Origin: DATCZS01 sp036525795
Lineage (GTDB): Bacteria > Actinomycetota > Acidimicrobiia > Spongiisociales > ZC4RG35
DNA: 23,968 nt
Assembly: GCA_036525795.1 (NCBI GenBank)
Contig: DATCZS010000025.1
Span: 1 to 23,968, forward strand
Direction: 5' to 3'
The notes under the pieces were generated by a model. It saw only the letters and a program-made list of their open reading frames with translations, made no database searches and was not told the DNA's origin. Both the position numbers and the translations under genes were made by a program. Shown one piece after another: positions 22,021 to 23,968 of the stretch (the first letter of the stretch is position 1; each line of letters starts with the position of its first letter).

Positions 22021-22542
22021 ATGATCGTGCTGCACGGTTTGCCGTTGTTGGCTTCTCTGGGTGCGGTTGCAGTAGGTGTTGTCAAACGACGGCCGTGGTA
22101 TGCGGCGGTTGGGGCCGTTGTTTTCGATGTGGGCTACGTTGCGGTCCTGATCGATGAGAACAACGGTGCGAATACGCCGTGGCATCTCGTCTGGCTTGTG
22201 GGGATGGCCATGGTGTCGTTGGGGCTTGCAGTTCAACCTGCGCCCGGTTCGTGGTGGGCGGACCGATACGGGTCGGTGAACAAGTCTCTGGGTCTGTGGG
22301 CAGCATCTCCGGTCGTCGGGTTGGTGCTCGTCTTTGTGCTTGTGCCGTGGCTCTTCCTTCCGCTGCTCTTCCTGCTGTTGGCCGCTGCCGCGGTGGTGGG
22401 TCCCATGGTCGGGGCCGTCATGGGGTGGGGGAACGCAAGTCCGATGTGGCGAAGCTACGCAGTGATGAGTGGTGCCAGTGGTGTGGTGCTGGCAAGTGTG
22501 GTGGCGGCGTATGTAGCCGGTGCCTTCGTCTTCGGATTCTGA
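22021..22542 (+). CDS. Polytopic membrane protein of unknown function
   Basis: I do not recognise this 173-aa protein. From the ATG at 22021 it has about five hydrophobic segments (roughly residues 5-20, 27-45, 53-70, 90-130 as one or two spans, and 148-172). Short polar links include KRRPWY, IDENNGANTP and ADRYGSVNK. Charged residues are rare in the second half. The frame is open back to 21889, but that part (Arg/Cys-rich, not hydrophobic) is unlikely to be translated. The ribosome binding site is poor. It lies in the accessory stretch between the tRNA and the integrase and is followed by a strong hairpin. Hydrophobicity and codon use support it as a real gene; function is unknown. Confidence 0.65.
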   Translation: MIVLHGLPLLASLGAVAVGVVKRRPWYAAVGAVVFDVGYVAVLIDENNGANTPWHLVWLVGMAMVSLGLAVQPAPGSWWADRYGSVNKSLGLWAASPVVGLVLVFVLVPWLFLPLLFLLLAAAAVVGPMVGAVMGWGNASPMWRSYAVMSGASGVVLASVVAAYVAGAFVFGF

Positions 22543-22548
22543 CCCTTT

Positions 22549-22584
22549 GTCGGCGAGGGCTGCTTGGTCGCCGCCCTCGCTGAC
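22549..22584 (+). terminator. Hairpin after the membrane-protein gene
   Basis: GTCGGCGAGGGC (22549-22560) pairs with GCCCTCGCTGAC (22573-22584) with one mismatch, around a 12-nt loop, starting 7 nt after the stop codon. There is no T run, so it may act with Rho or simply protect the 3' end. The rest of the gap up to 22823 holds no supported gene; an open frame from 22564 to 22863 overlaps the next gene's start and lacks protein-like composition. Confidence 0.5.
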
Positions 22585-22823
22585 CGGCAGCCCGTGCCCG
22601 ACGGGATGGGGGACGTGTTCGCCGAGTTGGTGTCGTGGGGTTGGGTGATGTCGTCGGGGGAGTTGACGCGAGGTGGTCACCGGCACGCTGGGACAAGAGG
22701 CAAGGGCCTGCTCGACGGGCGTGACGGAATCCCCACTTCGGCCGTCACAAGGTCACAAGCTTTCCTAGGATGTCACAACGGGACCCGCATTGTGCGGGTT
22801 GGGGACAATCAAGGGAGGTATGC

Positions 22824-23186
22824 ATGCGACGGTTGCTGTTTGTGGCTGCTCTTGCGGCCTTGATGGTGATGGGGAGCGCACCAGCGTTCGCTGGGGAGTG
22901 GAACAAGGGGCATTTCAACGAGCCGGGCGGCAACCTGCCCGCGAAGTACCACGCCAACTCTGAGTGCCTGTTCAATGGACAGGACGAACTTGACGGCGAG
23001 GACGGAGAGCCCCCGTTTGATGATGGGTTCTGGAGCTTGACGCCAGCCGGTGCCCACAACAAAGCGGGCATCCGTGTGCAATCGGGCGGGCAGTTGGTGG
23101 CCGCCGGGTTCGAGGAACCCGGTGTGCAGGGAGTGGCCTGCAACGGTCATCTGAATCCGTTGCGGGGTGCGGACCACGAACACTGA
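22824..23186 (+). CDS. Small secreted protein with a conserved-looking Cys pair
   Basis: This 120-aa protein starts at the ATG at 22824, which has AAGGGAGG at 22811-22818. The longer frame from 22770 is rejected because its start would lie ahead of this site. Residues 1-23 are a clear signal peptide (MRRLLFVAALAALMVMGSAPAFA, cut after AFA). The mature part is hydrophilic, about 97 aa, with two cysteines (NSECLFNGQD and GVACNGH) that could form a disulfide. It has an acidic stretch (DELDGEDGE) and ends with HEH. The pattern HANSECxFxGQD resembles uncharacterised small secreted proteins of actinobacteria I have seen as hypotheticals. Function unknown. A good terminator follows. Confidence 0.75.
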   Translation: MRRLLFVAALAALMVMGSAPAFAGEWNKGHFNEPGGNLPAKYHANSECLFNGQDELDGEDGEPPFDDGFWSLTPAGAHNKAGIRVQSGGQLVAAGFEEPGVQGVACNGHLNPLRGADHEH

Positions 23187-23208
23187 TAGAACAGGATCGG
23201 ACAGGAAG

Positions 23209-23248
23209 GGCGGCCTCCCAGTCACGGGGGGCCGCCTCTCTTCTTCCC
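23209..23248 (+). terminator. Rho-independent terminator after the secreted-protein gene
   Basis: GGCGGCCTCCC (23209-23219) pairs with GGGGGGCCGCC (23226-23236), one G-T pair, around a 6-nt loop. A pyrimidine run TCTCTTCTTCCC follows. This is the best intrinsic terminator in the window, 22 nt after the stop codon. Confidence 0.75.
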
Positions 23249-23309
23249 GGTGATGTGCGGTGTTGAATTCAAGAGATGGCCCTGGCCATGCGGCCGGGCT
23301 ACTGCCCCC

Positions 23310-23968
23310 TCATTCGCCGAGGGCGCGATCCAGGTAGTCGGCGGCGGTTCGGCGTGATGGTGTGACGGGGTGCCGGTAGTGGCGGAACACCATGCGGGTG
23401 TGCTTGTGGCCCAACAGGTCGGCGAGCTCTTCGGGGATGGCGCCCGCAGCCGAGAACAGGCTCGTTGCCGAGTGGCGTAGGTCGTAGGCGGTGAGGTGTC
23501 CTTCGATGCCGGCGTCTCCGGTGAGTGTGCGGAGCATGCGCCGGATGTTGGCCCTGTCGAGCGGCGTTCCTCGAGCCGTGCGGAACACCAGCCCATCCCA
23601 CTTGGCTGGCCACTCGTGCCCGAGAAGGAGGCGTTCCTCGTTCTGGCGGCGGCGATGCGCGGTGAGAGCATCAGTCACTTGATCCGGCAGGGCGAGAGTG
23701 CGCGGGGTCTTTGTCTTGGTCGCCTTCAGGGTGGGGCCGTCAGTGGTCCAGGCGAGTGACCGGTGGACCACGACCAGTGCGCGCTCGAGATCGATGTCGT
23801 CCCAGGTGAGGCCGGAGGTTTCACCGAGGCGCAGTCCGAGTCCGAGGCTGGTGGTGATCCATGCGCCGAGGCGATGATGGGTTGCGGCGGCGATGAGGCG
23901 GCGGGCTTCACCGGGGGCGTCGGTACGCCAGCCGTGCGCCCGAACCGTGTTGCCGGCCCACCCGCGGG
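23310..23968 (-). CDS. int: Tyrosine recombinase/integrase (5' end beyond window)
   Basis: This is the catalytic domain of a phage-type site-specific integrase. The frame stays open from the window end to the stop at 23310 (219 codons visible), so the N-terminal DNA-binding domain lies outside; the GTG at 23771 is internal. Visible catalytic elements are the first Arg in GLRLGE, the beta-hairpin Lys in LKATKTK, the box II motif YDLRHSA (Tyr where His is common), LLGHKH with the second His, and the nucleophile Tyr in VFRHYRH. It points towards tRNA-Ala 1.9 kb away, a frequent attachment site for such enzymes. It is intact in the visible part. Confidence 0.93.
   Translation of the reverse strand, partial: RGWAGNTVRAHGWRTDAPGEARRLIAAATHHRLGAWITTSLGLGLRLGETSGLTWDDIDLERALVVVHRSLAWTTDGPTLKATKTKTPRTLALPDQVTDALTAHRRRQNEERLLLGHEWPAKWDGLVFRTARGTPLDRANIRRMLRTLTGDAGIEGHLTAYDLRHSATSLFSAAGAIPEELADLLGHKHTRMVFRHYRHPVTPSRRTAADYLDRALGE

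Larger units (their letters stand above)
21393..23968. mobile_element. Probable edge of an integrative element next to tRNA-Ala (far end not in window)
   Basis: The core chromosomal gene order stops at tRNA-Ala. Beyond it lie a truncated gene end, hypothetical membrane and secreted proteins each with its own hairpin, and a tyrosine integrase. No second copy of the tRNA 3' end (the expected attachment-site repeat) is visible, so the limits are unknown. The region could also be several old insertions. Confidence 0.4.

Noticed and set aside
21867..22085. Minus-strand frame with a redoxin-like end
   Set aside because: Only about 25 residues resemble a TlpA/thioredoxin C-terminus and it overlaps the start of the membrane-protein gene, so it is not called as a gene.
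22564..22863. Open frame of 99 codons ahead of the secreted-protein gene
   Set aside because: It starts inside the hairpin after the membrane-protein gene, overlaps the signal-peptide start in another frame and has no ribosome binding site or protein-like features.

Overview
The window is high-GC DNA (roughly two-thirds G+C) that looks like the chromosome of an actinobacterium. The order mrdA-rodA-tdk-rne-rplU-rpmA-obgE-proB, frequent GTG starts, 4-nt stop/start overlaps and possible leaderless starts fit Actinomycetota. A deep lineage such as Acidimicrobiia is my guess; nothing in the window proves the class.

Layout. (1) 1-1971: end of a PBP2-type transpeptidase gene and rodA (lateral cell-wall synthesis), followed by tdk (2029-2613). 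(2) 2902-7698: RNase E/G, ribosomal proteins L21 (with a long SPAK/PAAK tail) and L27, the ribosome-assembly GTPase Obg (with an unusual G4 motif) and glutamate 5-kinase. (3) 14087-7704, minus strand: a compact potassium-uptake cluster with two TrkH pores, one double-RCK TrkA, two single-RCK TrkA proteins, a 42-aa single-span membrane protein at 9751-9879, and a membrane-anchored OB-fold-like protein. Most junctions overlap or abut. (4) 14314-17083, plus strand: a MoxR/CoxD-type AAA+ ATPase, a CoxE-type VWA protein and a stand-alone receiver protein. A GNAT acetyltransferase gene converges on them. (5) 19713-17672, minus strand: two coupled GAPDH genes. The second is canonical. The first has Asn in place of the catalytic Cys and of the phosphate-binding Arg. 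(6) 19847-21392, plus strand: a LytM-fold protein lacking key zinc-site residues, nadD, rsfS and tRNA-Ala(GGC). (7) 21393-23968: an accessory region with a decayed gene end, a polytopic membrane protein, a small secreted protein and a tyrosine integrase cut by the window end. It looks like the edge of an element integrated at or near the tRNA.

How it fits together. Blocks 2 and 6 look like the two halves of a commonly contiguous obg-proB-(proA)-nadD-rsfS cluster, separated here by about 12 kb of K+ transport, AAA+/VWA and GAPDH genes. proA is not in the window. The most unusual items are the small membrane protein coupled between TrkA and TrkH, and the catalytic-cysteine-less GAPDH coupled to a normal one.
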